DNA from: Rhizophlyctis rosea
Lineage: Eukaryota; Chytridiomycota; Chytridiomycetes; Rhizophlyctidales; Rhizophlyctidaceae
NCBI GenBank assembly: GCA_027596075.1
Contig: JADGJC010000099.1
Coordinates: forward strand, 1-64,000
Length of the DNA: 64,000 nt
Reading direction: 5' to 3'
Position 1 is the stretch's first letter; each line of letters starts with the position of its first letter. Both the position numbers and the translations under genes were made by a program. A model generated the notes under the pieces. That model was given only the letters and a program-made list of their open reading frames with translations. It searched no databases and was not told the DNA's origin. Below, piece by piece: positions 10,289 to 21,736 of this stretch.

Positions 10289-12815
10289 CTAAACACTCCC
10301 CACCCCTCCCCCCTCCCTGACATACCTCTCCCTAACCTCCCCAAACATCTGCTTACACGGCACCCTAGCCTTCAACTTCGCACACAACAAAAACGCCCCG
10401 CTCAATTTCCGATGCAACGAATACGTCTCATCCGGTGGCGGCGTCAACCTCTCTCTTAACATAATCGGAATCTCACTCCTCACTCTTTCTGTAACGTCCT
10501 GGGTGCCGAAATGATACAGATTGGGAGATGTGGTGCGGAAGGGTTCAGCGAGAGTTAGGATGGAGTTTACGTGGGCGTTACGCATTGTCTGGGGTATCCA
10601 AATTTGAATTAGTGACACCTGGTGCTAAAGGCGCGAGGAGCGGTGAATGCGCTTGTTACCTCACTCTCGAGACCGGTCAAAAAGCCAATCTTCTGAGACC
10701 AATAAGCGCACGCCTCGCGGTCTCCAATGGACCCAGCTTGCAAAATGTTCATGTACATGTCAGTGAACTCCCTGCTGAAATCTCGTGCGGCTCCAAAATC
10801 GAGAAGGTGGATCTGATTGGAAATCAATAATCAGGATGAGTTCGAAAGTCAAAATGCGAAGTTCGATCTACCTTATCAGTACGAGGATTATATAAAAAGT
10901 TCGACCAGTTAGGATCAGTCTGCATAAATCGGTACTCGAACAGTTCCTTCAAGCACAATTCCAATATTCTCGATCCGACCTGATCGCCCACTTCAGCTTG
11001 AGCACCACTGGACACGACATCAAACGTCAAACAAACACCCACCGCATCCCTCGTCCGCTGATCCATCTCCGCAACTTTCCCAATCGTCACCCCATCCACC
11101 CACTCCGTAGTCAAAACACTGCCCGAACTCAACTCTTCCACAACAGTTGGAACAGCAAAATGTGTATTACCCCTCAACAACCCCTTAAACCTCTTCATCG
11201 CCTCCGCCTCCCTCTGATAATCACACTCCGCGCCAAGCTCTTTCCGTGCAACTCGGATGGTATTATCTAGATACATTCCCTTTGGCAAAATCGAGGAGAA
11301 CAGAACGAGAGTGCGAAGGTTATTGAGATCTGAATCGATAGAGGATGCGACGCCTGGATATTGGACTTTGACTGCTACTGGGAGGCCTGAATGAAGCGTG
11401 GCGCGATGTACTTGGCCGATGGAGGCTGCGGCAATAGGCTGGAGATCAAAGGTGTCGAACTTTGAGCGCCAGTCGGAACCGAGCTCGTTTGACAGGACCG
11501 TCTGATACGCAGAATGAGATATGAGAACGGATGTTATGCTGCAAGGACATCTTACCTGCAACTGCGAATCGGGCATGTAATTCGCACTGTTTTGCACTCT
11601 TAGAAGAATTGCTTCCAGCTCTGGAGGGACAACAGTATTGTCTGAAAGCGCATGGTTCTTTGAGCACATTGAAGTCTGATATACCGCTACAGTCCGACAG
11701 GATTTGTACCTTGTATGCTAAGCATCTGTCCCAGCTTCAAAGCTGCTCCACGCATTCGTGATAGTTTGCTGACCATCAGATCTATGTTTTTAGGACTCAA
11801 AACGACGCTACCACCTTTATGTAGATCTCCGATCAGGTGATGATCAATTTTCAATTGCACTATCTCGTTTACGGAAACCCACCATCGTTTGAAGATAGAC
11901 CGGTTGCCCGTTTGAAAGACTCTCCTACGGCACCCAATCCCATTCCAGCCGCTAAAGTACCAAAATGATAGAGTCTAGAAAATCGAGATGCCGGGACTCG
12001 CGATTGTTGGGTCGGAAGTTGTCTTGACTAGAACATGATCAGGCAAATTGCCGGGATGCCATAAAATCCCAAGAATCTTACCGTCTCAACAAGCGTGTCA
12101 GGCTGGATTTCATCAACAGTGGGGTTAGTGACTGGTTCTGGTGATTGTTCCGCAATGGGTGATGGGTCGGATGGCTGTGCTGTTGAGTGAACTGGGTTTG
12201 ATTCAAGGGTTGTTGATTTTGGTGTTGATGCTTCGCGTTGTGGTTCCTTGAAGATGAGAGGTTTACATCGCAATCTTCCCGGAGCAGCAGCGTCATCGCT
12301 CACATTATACATTGCGACATTTCCAAGATCAACAAACCTGCGGCGTAACGGGTATGTCCTGTGCTTTACAAATCGGTTCTGCCGGCGATACTATATTTTC
12401 TTGGGGCGTGGTTGTACTACTACTGTCCACCAATGTATGAGTATGGTGGACAGAAGGTTTTGGAGGCGGTGCCGACTGAACATCAGGGGGAGGTGTCTGC
12501 CACTCAGTCGCGGTATAATATGGCGGCTTCGGAGTCTGACCACCTCGAATGTCATTTGAAGTGCCAATAAACAAGAGAGCAGCCGTCAAGGTATCCTTTG
12601 CGCTGTCTCGGACGTCGTTGACAGCCCGAGGGATGCTGGAAGTTCGAGCATAGTGTGCTATTTCTCGTCCATGCGTTTCTGCAAAACTACCAACAACTTG
12701 GCGCAATGCCAGAGCAACCCCTATGGGAAAGTCAATATGTTTGTATTCTGGTGATGTGTGATCCGTTTTGAGCTACAGTACCAAGAAGGTCGGCGGCTCG
12801 TCTATTGGACGACAT
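10289..12815 (-). CDS. COQ8: COQ8/ADCK-type atypical kinase for ubiquinone biosynthesis
   Basis: UbiB/ABC1-family atypical kinase/ATPase of the mitochondrial matrix-side inner membrane, needed for the coenzyme Q synthesis complex. Start [12 protein letters not shown] at 12815; after an intron [13 protein letters not shown] follows. A long Pro/Ser-rich linker leads to [16 protein letters not shown]. Family motifs in order: the KxGQ motif in [12 protein letters not shown] (about 11700), the Ala-rich loop [24 protein letters not shown] with the nucleotide-binding Lys, the ExD-region [23 protein letters not shown] (catalytic Asp/Asn) and [10 protein letters not shown] (DFG-like). The C-terminus ends GGGVGSV at 10289. 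At least eight exons; one 69-bp intron near 11000 reads through in frame (RTRDA-VGSRIL). Assignment to the COQ8 subgroup rests on KxGQ plus AAAS. Confidence 0.93.
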
Positions 12816-13846
12816 GATCTAAAGTAGGCTGATTGACGCTATGGAATAATATAACAAAATTTATGCGATGTTGGGATATTGTATGGCACTAACGTCGGCC
12901 TGGCCCTGTAAATTGAAGATGTCTAAAACTAGATCGCGTTCGGGGTGGGGGAGAAGGAGGAAGGGAAGATGAAGCGGGAAATTGGTCGTGTTCATGAGTC
13001 ATCGCCGTGCGATCGTTGGTCTGATCGCTGATTAATCTAATAGGATGGAAAGGCTTGACATGGAAGGGGCCAGCCGGCACCGGCTTGGAAACTTTGAAAG
13101 CATTCAATAGTCTCAATAACTCCAATAGGCAAAGGGACAAAGTCAATGGTGGCGGTCCAGAAATTCAATGAATACTCGGAAAGTGGCGATACCGGATATG
13201 ATTCTGATTACTTACGACCATAATGCCGCATTGAAACCCTCAACACAAAATTGCCTGAGTCATGGCAACTCTGGAACTCTAGAACTCTGGGGCTATCTGA
13301 CTGAGCTTTGCAGGCGTTCTCGACCTTCTCCTGTATCCCTACGAGTTCGATATGGATCCTGCTTGAACTGGATGTGCCAGGCAGTCAATATATTGTAACT
13401 CGTATGTGGGCTGCTTCAGGGAAAAAGTGGAAAAGGAAAGCTGAGCACCATTATCAAGACCAAGTGTCGATTGCAAGTCCGGAATCGAACCAGGGATGCA
13501 AGTGAGCTAGTAGCTTGTATACAGAGGGGTTGTTATCGTTCGATACACTGCTATGTCCCATTCAGGTTCTTTCCGATGAGATATCAACTGAATGCAGCAC
13601 GGCAAGAATTAACCCCTCTGTATGTTGGGCAATGAAAAGTATGAAATGTTGAGTTCCCCAATCAAAAAATTGGAAAGTCATCAAGCCAGTGACATAGACT
13701 CCCTTCAAACGGATAGTAATGAACAAAAAAATTCGCAGACGGGCAAGAGGAGTGAAAAATCAGTTCGCGTGGTCCAGCCAGATGTGAAAAACTGATAAAA
13801 CTCTAACCGCTGCGTTCAAAAAGAAAAACCTTCGCCGCAAAATAGA
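12816..13846. other. Intergenic: COQ8 promoter side, with a 13-bp inverted repeat
   Basis: No supported gene. The minus frame at 12889-13146 lacks features. A tRNA B-box-like GGTTCGATTCC lies on the minus strand at about 13480-13490, but no complete cloverleaf could be drawn around it. A perfect inverted repeat occupies 13519-13531 and 13611-13623. Confidence 0.35.
13519..13623. repeat. Inverted repeat, 13-bp perfect arms
   Basis: ATACAGAGGGGTT (13519-13531) is the exact reverse complement of AACCCCTCTGTAT (13611-13623), with a 79-bp spacer. It may be a MITE-like remnant or a stem-loop; no target-site duplication was identified. Confidence 0.5.
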
Positions 13847-13918
13847 ACCCAACGCGGGACTCGAACCCGCAATCTTCTCCTTAGGAGGGAGACGCCATAT
13901 CCATTAGGCCAGTCGGGC
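13847..13918 (-). tRNA. tRNA-Arg (anticodon CCT)
   Basis: A full 72-nt cloverleaf reads on the minus strand. Acceptor stem GCCCGAC pairs with GTTGGGT. The anticodon stem TCTCC/GGAGA encloses loop CTCCTAA, giving anticodon CCT, which decodes AGG. The T arm is GCGGG-TTCGAGT-CCCGC. There is no intron. This is the only tRNA in the window that folds convincingly. Confidence 0.93.
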
Positions 13919-14314
13919 TTGAAGTAATCTTTCATAAGTATTATATACATATCCACACTACACTTCGGCGAGAACCCCTTGACTGTGACATTTGCGCAGT
14001 CGGTGACGATCAAGTGGTTGGATGCATATTGCCTATTTGGACTCCAAGGGTCCTCTCCGTATGCCTAATCCCAATCATCACCTCATTTTACCCTGCTCAT
14101 CTATGCATTCTGCCGCAAGTAGAGAACTCATTTTCGAAAGCTCAAGGGTACTCTAGTAAAGGCCACCGTTCGTGACAATGCCGTTTTAACTCAGGTGGCA
14201 CTATGCTCGAAGCTGTGCGACAGTCTACAACAACCCACAAAATTGGTGGAAATCCTCGAAAATCATTTTTCGATTCGAATCACCTCCTCTTCCTGCCATT
14301 TATGAAAATCCCTC
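13919..14314. other. Intergenic between tRNA-Arg and the zinc-motif gene
   Basis: No coding frame of substance. It should hold the upstream promoter of the plus-strand gene starting near 14315 and the 5' flank of the tRNA. Confidence 0.3.
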
Positions 14315-15610
14315 ATGGTAAAGGACAAGCTCTGACGCTCATACTTTGAGAGGACCGACAGCACTGACTGAATCATCCTAACTTTCACTCCTTCAGTCGT
14401 CATTCGATAACGACGGTCGCCATTGCTTGTGTACTGTCCACAGACTCCAAAAATGCGACACTTGTCGTTTTGATTTTCTCAAATTCAACCGGGAAGCTGC
14501 AACTCACTACCGAACCCTTCTGGACATCCAACCGACCCATCAACCCGCTGGACCATTATCATCTGGACTCTTGTGCAGGAGCGTCGCTTTGGGGTGCCCG
14601 ATAATGCTATTCTTTTGGGCGAGATCATTGGCCTAAGTCATGAGCAGAATGGGGGGGCGCCCACGGAGCATAATGTGATCTATTGGGAGGGAGAATCTCA
14701 TTCACAACTGACGACGCATCCCGTCAATCAAGTCCACCTCGATTGGCAGATGGAATTGGACGGCCGGGAGTTTGCACCGCTCCAGGAGGTGCTCGACCTC
14801 TATGTTTATCGATATGAGGAGTGGGCATCCCCCCCAGGAGGTACGTTGACTTGAACCATGACCCCTTCGTCGCGAACAGTGTTCATGAATAGACTTTTGA
14901 CGTGCACCCCCAGCGTTGCTCACTGGAGCGGTTTGGCAGAAACTGGAACTTCCAACTCGCCATCGCCCAGTAACAGAAATCGCATCCATACGAGCCCAAA
15001 TTCAAGCCATCCCTTCCATCCCTTCCCCACCAATGTCAGCACCGTCAAGAACCCATTACCGAATAACCCTGCCTTTCAACGGTTACGGCCCACTCCGATG
15101 CTTTGCGCACAACGACCTTGAATCATGCACAGATTGCGATGTGGATTTCCCAATTCCTAAACAACGGAATCCGTCGACGTTCCTTTTCACAACCCTGCGT
15201 CAATCATAACCGAAAACGCTGCCAACCATGTGCCCCCCCCTGTCCCCGCAAACATGCCTAAACTCGCCCTCGCCCGAGATGGCGAAGCATCCCGCAACGA
15301 CCCAACGGAGGAACCAGAGCCCTTTATTATTCCCGGCTCCCTCCCTCTTGACACCATCGTCCGGCCGCGCATGATCCCCGACATTGACAGGAAGAAGAAC
15401 AGCAACAAACACAACGGTCGCATCGGCGGGTTAGAATATATAGATGGGGTGCATCATTGTGTGATCAAGTATCATAGTTACGATACTTCGAGCCACAGAG
15501 AGGTGGGGATACGTCCTTTTATGGATGTGTATCGCGACTGGGAGGTCAGACAACCCAAGGGTCGACCATTCTGGGTATCTCACCAAGACTTTGTCAACAA
15601 ATACTGTTGA
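14315..15610 (+). CDS. Unknown protein with two Cx2Hx4-5Cx2C motifs, apparent frame breaks
   Basis: The best start is an ATG at 14315-14317 directly followed by an intron (ATG|GTAAAG; CTAAC-type branch sequence; TTCAG at 14396), giving M-SSFDNDGRHCLCTVHRLQKC. The protein carries two similar motifs, CTVHRLQKCDTCRFDF near the start and CFAHNDLESCTDCDVDF about 200 residues later, so a duplicated small zinc-binding unit is likely. Between them is an acidic, aromatic region (LLGEIIGLSHEQNGG, LYVYRYEEWASPPGG) and a good intron at about 14842-14914. Two joins do not work with GT-AG splicing: near 14570 and near 15165 the frame must shift although no donor/acceptor pair exists. The C-terminal ~125 codons (to NKYC at 15610) are uninterrupted. 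It is either a decaying gene or one carrying two sequence errors. The family is probably fungal-specific; function unknown. Confidence 0.5.
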
Positions 15611-16622
15611 GGATTGATGAGTTGGAGGATTGCCCCGTTGTAAGCAGTGACGGGAGCAAACTTCAATGCCGGTGTAGCCTTAGGTACATGGCAATTCATG
15701 GTTAAAAGGGCAGCCAAAACAGTGTGCTGATTGGACCTCCTGGTTTTGTACGGAGTTGCATCGTGCGTAATGTGAGTGCTCACTGGCTCTGTTTGATGGG
15801 ATGTCGTGTTTGTGAATGCTGTTCCGTGTAATGGTGTTGGCCTAGACTGAATAAGTGAATTCGGTCAATGTTCATAATTTCTAACAAGCTCCACCCTTGC
15901 ACTGACTGACTGATGTGGAGGGCGAAGCAAGTGAAGCGATGGTACCGAGCGTCACATGCCCCAACTTGGCGGATATCCTTGTTTTTTGGAGTGCTTGTGG
16001 CGAGGTCCCCGGAACTTTTCAGCCTCTTTCTTATAATGGCTTTCATAGGCACGAATTCAAATCATATCAACATACCTTCAGCAGAGAGGCATCCTAATTG
16101 GCACATGAAATCACACCATGATGGCGAAGAAAGCTCTGGAGTTTCCTGCTGCTTGGGGTGGAAATTTAGACGCATTTCAAAAAAGCGATGGAACTTCTGC
16201 AAAATTGAAAGAGGATTGGAGCCAGCAAGGGTTTCCAGGTTCTTGAATGAGGTATATTCTCGTGTGTTTAGTATTCCCCCTTTGCATCTCAACCCTTGAT
16301 CCTCCTGTCCTCACACCGCCATTGCCTTGCGTCGTGCCGAGATTTGAAGAAGAGGGCTGAAGTTGGCTCTTGATTCCGTCAGAAGCAAGAACAGTAATCG
16401 GCACACATCAAAAACCAACCCTGCGCGTGAACCATGATCTTCTCATGCACCGGGACAAAAAAGATGGATATACGTCTATTCCGTCAAGAAACCAAAATCG
16501 TCTCTACCACAATCAAGAGAATATCTACAAAGCAGCAACAGGAGGTTTGGCCTCTCCCTTCTCCCTTCCGCCCATGCTGCGAAAATGGCATTAGAGATTG
16601 GAATTAGCATTTGATCGCATGA
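15611..16622. other. Intergenic, only short unsupported frames
   Basis: Between the zinc-motif gene and MPC1 (minus). A 128-codon ATG frame at 15913-16299 has no recognisable domain, no intron signals and mixed composition; I regard it as chance. The MPC1 3' UTR should lie just below 16623. Confidence 0.3.
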
Positions 16623-17313
16623 CTACTCAAAAGGATCCGTCATGAGCAGCAGAAGTACGTACTGCCAATACTCAATGAACCGTCCAGCCTGGACCAACTG
16701 GCAGGCCTCGTTTGTTGCGTGGCAGGCAAAGAGAAGGTAGTTACGGGGTTGGACCATCCATGCGAAGCGCATGAAGAGGGCGGAGTAGAGGGTGAGGGCT
16801 GACAACGAGTTTGTGGAGGGGAGCGCTGGTGTCAGTCTATGGCATTGTAACTTTGACGCCTCAAGTGTGCGGTTACCGGTCGTCATCTTTCCACTAATCA
16901 TCTCAGGACTCTTCTTCATGTCCGCCATGGCGGCGAGGGGGAGACCCCAGTTTGCAACTGATGGGTTTAAGGAAATATGAGTTGAAGTTACGGTAAACTT
17001 CTGGGCGGAACAGAGCGTGACAAACAGGTCGACGTACTTGGTCCCCAGAAGTGCTACATTCGGCGTGCGAGGAAAGGGACAGTAAAGTTGAGATTAGCTA
17101 GCGTTCCACGGTTGCCGTTTGGGAAGGTCGGTGGTTCAAGAAAAGGAACTTACAGTGCTAAATAGGTAACGCGGGAGAAACATGGCCGGTCAGCAAAGTA
17201 AACAAAAATAACCGGTCACGAACACCGACATCATACCTCATGAGGTAATTTCTAAACTCCTTGCTGGCCACATAGGTGGCGATACGCGAGGTTATCGGCG
17301 CCTGCGCGGACAT
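16623..17313 (-). CDS. MPC1: Mitochondrial pyruvate carrier subunit 1
   Basis: Inner-membrane subunit of the pyruvate carrier heterodimer that imports pyruvate into the matrix. Five coding exons: 17237-17313, 17154-17157 (4 nt), 17038-17053 (16 nt), 16877-16957 and 16623-16798, totalling 354 nt (117 residues). The splice set gives [20 protein letters not shown], the strongly conserved MPC1 signature, then [37 protein letters not shown] and [18 protein letters not shown]. The 4-nt exon CACT supplies the S-T of LMSTHF; without it the signature and the frame are lost. All four introns have GT..AG ends. The last residues ([11 protein letters not shown]) exceed the family core and could reflect a further splice. 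Confidence 0.92.
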
Positions 17314-19139
17314 GGTTGCGTGGATATGGGTGGTGAAGAGTAAGGAATGTGTGGATGGGAAATGGAGTTGACGAGTTGAAGGAAGGGAAACGGGAACTGG
17401 AGACTGATCCGCGGGATGACGTGGTGTGACATGGAACATCGTCATGGAACAGTTTGGTGGCACGGTATGCTGGTTGCGTAAGCAAAAATTCTATCCCCAT
17501 CCCCTGAAATCACTTTACCAAATAATAATGCGACGAATCATTCAATCGACATATCGACATGGAAGAATGATGTGTGGTGAGTACCATCATATGGGTTGAT
17601 CTACCGCTCGAAATCTGCCCAATACACTTGCGGTGGCGTTGAGCAAGTATTGCACTGGATGTATGGATCCGTATAGAGACGTTTCCATCCAAAAAAGCGA
17701 GAGACAATGTTTATATCCACCAACTGTGCGGTCTTTGGTCATATGAAGGAATGTTTCATCAATCCAGTTCCCGCCCCTTTTTTGCATGCACGTTGACCAA
17801 ACGACTCAGTGTGCATGACATTCCTTGCCCGTACTTGATCAGCATCCTCCTCCCCAGTAACCTTGGTGGCCAATTTACTCAATCACAGGATCTGGATGCT
17901 GAATACTCTGATTGAATGTCTGCCAGCTCCAAGCATCTCGCAAATGAACCCATACGTTTCCTGCCCTTTTCTTTTCCTACAAAATGAGAGATTCATGACT
18001 CTTGTATCAGTACTTGTCTACCACTCGTCAACCTCTGCAAAAAATGACATTTTTCATCGGCCATCGGGAAATGACATGGTCAGGGTGAATCCATGCTGTT
18101 TCCACGAACATGACGAGTCTTCTTATCACCATATTCAACTCTGGCCGTCACATGTTGAATCCCAAAGCTTGGGAGATGAGCGGCTTGTGGAATTGTCAAG
18201 CCGTCCAGAGATCAAGAGAATCGACCGGAACGAAGATGACAATTGTCAAGCCGTCCAGAGATCAAGAGAATCGACCGGAACGAAGATGACAATGGCATTC
18301 CTTCAAGCAACAAGGTATCCCATCATGGGACATACTTCGGTTTCATTTCTTTTTGTGCCCTGTTTGCAAATTTCATTCTGCCATTCCCCAATACCATCAA
18401 TAACCGGCAAAAAAATTGAGAGTCAGGGGCATTCCAATGACCACGAAATGGCAGGTCCTTATACCGACATGATCTCATAATGTATCCATCCGTCTACCAT
18501 TTTCGAATGCAAAAACTGAGCTGGATGAGTCCAACGGAAGTTGTGTTGTCAATAAGCTCATTATGCGGCATCTCCTTGATAATTTGTGTCACGATCGCCG
18601 AAAAATGGAACGGTCTTGATGCCCACCTATGAATCGGCGGTGTACCGGACGGAACATCGCAAACGGGCGATCAGATAATGAAATTAGCTCTTTGGCATCA
18701 GGTTATGAGATAACTCCTCCAAATCAGAACATCGAAAAAATGAATCGTACTCCGCCGAATGTGAGAGCATGATACTGGTGGGGCCGTATCCAACACACCA
18801 TTTTCGTGACCCCCCGTGACCCGCCATTGAGGAACGCGATGCGCATTTGGACCAGGGCCCCTAGATCCACCATTCCCCAGACCAGATCATGCCAAGTGGC
18901 ACATTTCCATCCCGTGACGTATGCCAATGCCCTTCCACATCCGCCCATCAACTGTTCAATTCAACAAAACGATTCCATTCAAAAGTTCAATCAGTTTCCC
19001 ATCCTGATTGGATGGTTCCATCCCCGATCCCTGTCCACAATCAACCAATTCATTTCCACATCCCACACCCAACACATAACAAAAGTCCGCCCACCGATCG
19101 ATATCTATTAGGTAAAATACAGACGCTCTGTCCTATCCC
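17314..19139. other. Long intergenic region with an exact tandem duplication
   Basis: Between MPC1 and ATP7. A 205-codon plus frame at 17863-18480 starts at TTG, has no domain and includes an exact 50-bp tandem duplication, so I do not call it a gene. The rest has short frames only. Confidence 0.35.
18191..18290. repeat. Exact 50-bp tandem duplication
   Basis: Bases 18191-18240 (beginning AATTGTCAAGCCGTCC) are repeated without a mismatch at 18241-18290. Full identity implies a very recent duplication or an assembly artefact. Confidence 0.95.
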
Positions 19140-19983
19140 TTAGAAACCAACGATGAACTCTCCGAACCTGGAAAAAAGAAATTTGTTCATGTCAGCATCC
19201 AAACCCGCCACAATCATGACTTCAAAACAACGCATCTTCACGTACTTCTCGTAGTAACCCGGCACCACCCATTGTCCACGCTTGGCCATCTTTTCGACGG
19301 TCTTGTCGATCTCGTTGTTGGGGAATGCAGCGGCGATTTCGTCAGTCTATATGATTCACGGATTATGTTAAAATTCTCTAATGTATCTGAATTGAAAGAT
19401 CGCAACACTATATTGAAAATTGCTCCGTACCGTGTAGTCGTAGAAGGGACGGGCCTCGTTAATGTTCTTTTGAAGGGTCTTCAACTCGTTCAACTCTCCG
19501 GCAACCTTGGCCCGCGTTGCCTCTGCTGATGCAATCTGTTGACAAATGCGGTGAATGTGAGTGCACGTTTCATATGACTGTGTTGCCGTAGCGTTTGCAG
19601 CCTGTAAGATGACACCCTCTCCACCCTCCTAGTGCAAACGCCACCGTTATTATGAATTATCGACGCAAAAAACTCACAGCCTTCTTCTCCTGCTCTCCGA
19701 TAATCCTAAGCTGCTCAGTCAAGTCGTACGAAGCGGGGGTGAAGCCCTTGAAAGCCCTCTCGGCCTCAGAGACGACCTTAGCGTTCTTCAAGGTGGAGCG
19801 GTAGTGGTCGAAGTTGATGGTGGTGTTTTGCTCCTTCAAGTCAGCGACGGTCTTGACGAGCTCCTGGTGGCGGCGGCGGAACGCGGCGATGGAGGCGGCG
19901 GTCTCTGGCCTGATCTTGGCGGCCAAGCCAGACCAGTCAATGCGTTGAGCGGCAGAGCGGGTTTGTTGGGCGGCGGCGGACAT
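19140..19983 (-). CDS. ATP7: ATP synthase subunit d, mitochondrial (peripheral stalk)
   Basis: Peripheral stalk (stator) subunit of F1Fo-ATP synthase. Exon 1 (19678-19983) reads MSAAAQQTRSAAQRIDWSGL and continues through FRRRHQELVKTVADLKEQN and NFDHYRSTLKNAKVV, the typical d-subunit start. After a GTGAGT intron an exon carries an Ala-rich helix and RARVAGELNELKTLQKNIN followed by ARPFYDYT. The next gives TDEIAAAFPNNEID and GQWVVPGYYEK. A last small exon (GTACGT ... TTTCCAG) gives FGEFIVGF and a stop at 19140. Fit to the family is good over the whole length. The exact 5' edge of exon 2 (near 19629) is less certain because the region is open in frame. Confidence 0.88.
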
Positions 19984-20752
19984 TGTTCCCAGGGGTGGTG
20001 GTGGTATGGAGGGAATGCGATGTGCAGGACTGTCAACAGTTTTGTTGGAAAGGATGGATTTCGTTGGAGGTTGAAGCGAGGGACGGAGTATGAGTCAGGC
20101 GGCGTCATCATCGTACACTGGCAAGCCATTTGGGCCATTCTTGGTTGCCATGTTGCTTTGTGACTCTCGGCTACATCACAAGCCCAGGGCTTACACATGG
20201 TACGACCCAAGTTGTCACCTCATGTGCCTAACAGCGTCACATTTATCGTATTTGTCAGCATGTCTGAATACTGTCATTCATATCCAGTTAGCTCTTGGCT
20301 ATCTATTCGATTGTGTGGACCAATCTGGATCTATGACAGAGTGCCACAGAGTGACACAGAGTGACACGATGCAACAGTGCGCGATTCAGGTCTCCAAATT
20401 ACAAATCGGCATCTCATGAACAAGCCCCCACTTTTGTATCAGCCACTTCTTGTGAGGCGGCTCAATTGGAACCGTCACACACACCTTCCAGGAGGCTCGG
20501 AGCACCGACACCACCCACCGTTCAATTCTCCATCATCCCCACCTTTTCCCTCTCTCTTACATTGCCAAATTCTATTAAGCACAATCCACTACTGGAACTT
20601 TACTATTTCCCACAGAGAATAACACTCACACGAGACGACTGTTAACGCTCAGCAGGATTACCGACAAGTTCGGCGGAGGAGGACAAAACACAGCAAGGGT
20701 CTCGACATAACCCTTGGCTCGCTCATTCGTCAACGAATTCGAGACTCACAAA
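19984..20752. other. Divergent promoter region between ATP7 and the bZIP gene
   Basis: Separates the minus-strand ATP7 from the plus-strand bZIP. It contains a 10-bp tandem repeat, ACAGAGTG(C/A)C x3, at 20336-20365. A plus frame at 20361-20645 runs in the presumed leader. No ATG occurs in the last ~110 bases before the bZIP start, so no nearby upstream ORF is seen. Confidence 0.35.
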
Positions 20753-21736
20753 ATGACCGATAACTACGACTATTTGCAGTTGCTCAACTTGGAGATGCCT
20801 TCTCCTCCCAAGGTCGAGACCGACCCTTCAGATGACCTCGACCTTTGGTTGAACACCGATTTCGTCTTTGATCCTCTCGACACTGCTGCTCTCGCCAACC
20901 ATGCCAGGACAGAAGGTATGCTTGTGAAAACCCGATCACTTGCTCGGAACAAGAGGCCGGAAGTCGTAACACCACTCTTCACTTGCAGCCGTTCAGGAAC
21001 AGACCTCCTCTCCCCTCATGCAGTCCCCCATTTCTCCCGCTCAACCCAACCTTCAAACCTCTCCCCTTGCTCACTATCAAACCGCCCCTCTCGGCAGCGT
21101 AATTCCAGAGTTGAAACCAGCCGGTGACGAGAAGGTCAACAAGGAGGAAGAGTTGGACAAACGTCGGCGCAACACTGCTGCATCAGCTCGGTTCAGGGCT
21201 AAGAAGAAGCAGAGGGAGCAGTTGTTGGAGAAGACGGCAAAGGAGATGACTGAGAAGGCGGAGACTTTGGAGCGGCGGGTGAAGGGTGTGTTTTGTGCTT
21301 GATTTGGTGGTGGGGGAGCTGTGGGAAATCGTGACTTACAGAGGGTCCTAATGACAGAATACGAAATGGAGTTGAAGTGGTTGCGCCAACTGGTTACTGA
21401 CCGTGACGGCAAGAAGCGGTTGCGTGACATTTACGAAGAGGTACGATCTCTAGATTCTTGTCTTCTGGTCTTCGGTTATGCATTTTTCGAAGGACGAAAA
21501 ACCCTAATACTGGTGGTCTGCAGAACGGACTCAAATTCGTAGAAGGCACCTACGCAGCCGGAAGCGGTCCCGAAGCCTACCCCGTCATCCCCGCAGCAAA
21601 CGTCGCCGCCGCCGCCGCCGTTTTCGCCAACGCCCTCGCCCTCGCTCAACAACAACCTCAATTGCAACTTCCCCTCGCCTTGCCCCTCCCTGACGCCAAG
21701 CGGCCTCGTCTCGCTAGCGCTGCTTTGAAGCTTTGA
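20753..21736 (+). CDS. bZIP transcription factor (MET4/CYS3/Zip1-like basic region)
   Basis: Four exons starting MTDNYDYLQLLNLEM. The acidic N-terminus (DPSDDLDLWLNTDFVFDPLD) looks like an activation region. Intron 1 joins RTEA-VQEQTSS. The basic region DKRRRNTAASARFRAKKKQR has the N-x-x-A-A-x-x-x-x-R spacing of bZIP DNA contacts and matches the fungal sulfur/stress class (Cys3, Met4, fission-yeast Zip1). The leucine zipper runs QLLEKTAKEMTEKAETLERR and, after intron 2, EYEMELKWLRQLV. Intron 2 is best joined at GTGAAGG|GTGTGT ... ATGACAG|AATAC. Intron 3 leads to an Ala/Gln-rich C-terminus (VAAAAAVFANALALAQQQPQ) ending ASAALKL. Likely nuclear; target genes not inferable. Which of the listed factors is the orthologue is uncertain. 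Confidence 0.87.

Noticed and set aside
13440..13510. Possible second tRNA (minus) with GGTTCGATTCC
   Set aside because: Only a weak T stem can be drawn; no A box, D arm or anticodon stem.
15913..16299. 128-codon ATG frame in the intergenic region
   Set aside because: No recognisable features, no conserved motifs, and Trp/Cys/Arg-rich composition typical of chance frames.
17863..18480. 205-codon plus-strand frame
   Set aside because: Starts at TTG, has no domain, and contains an exact tandem duplication whose 50-bp unit would shift its own reading frame on duplication.
20361..20645. Long upstream ORF controlling the bZIP gene
   Set aside because: It ends over 100 bp before the bZIP start and the transcript start is unknown; there is no evidence that it is in the leader.
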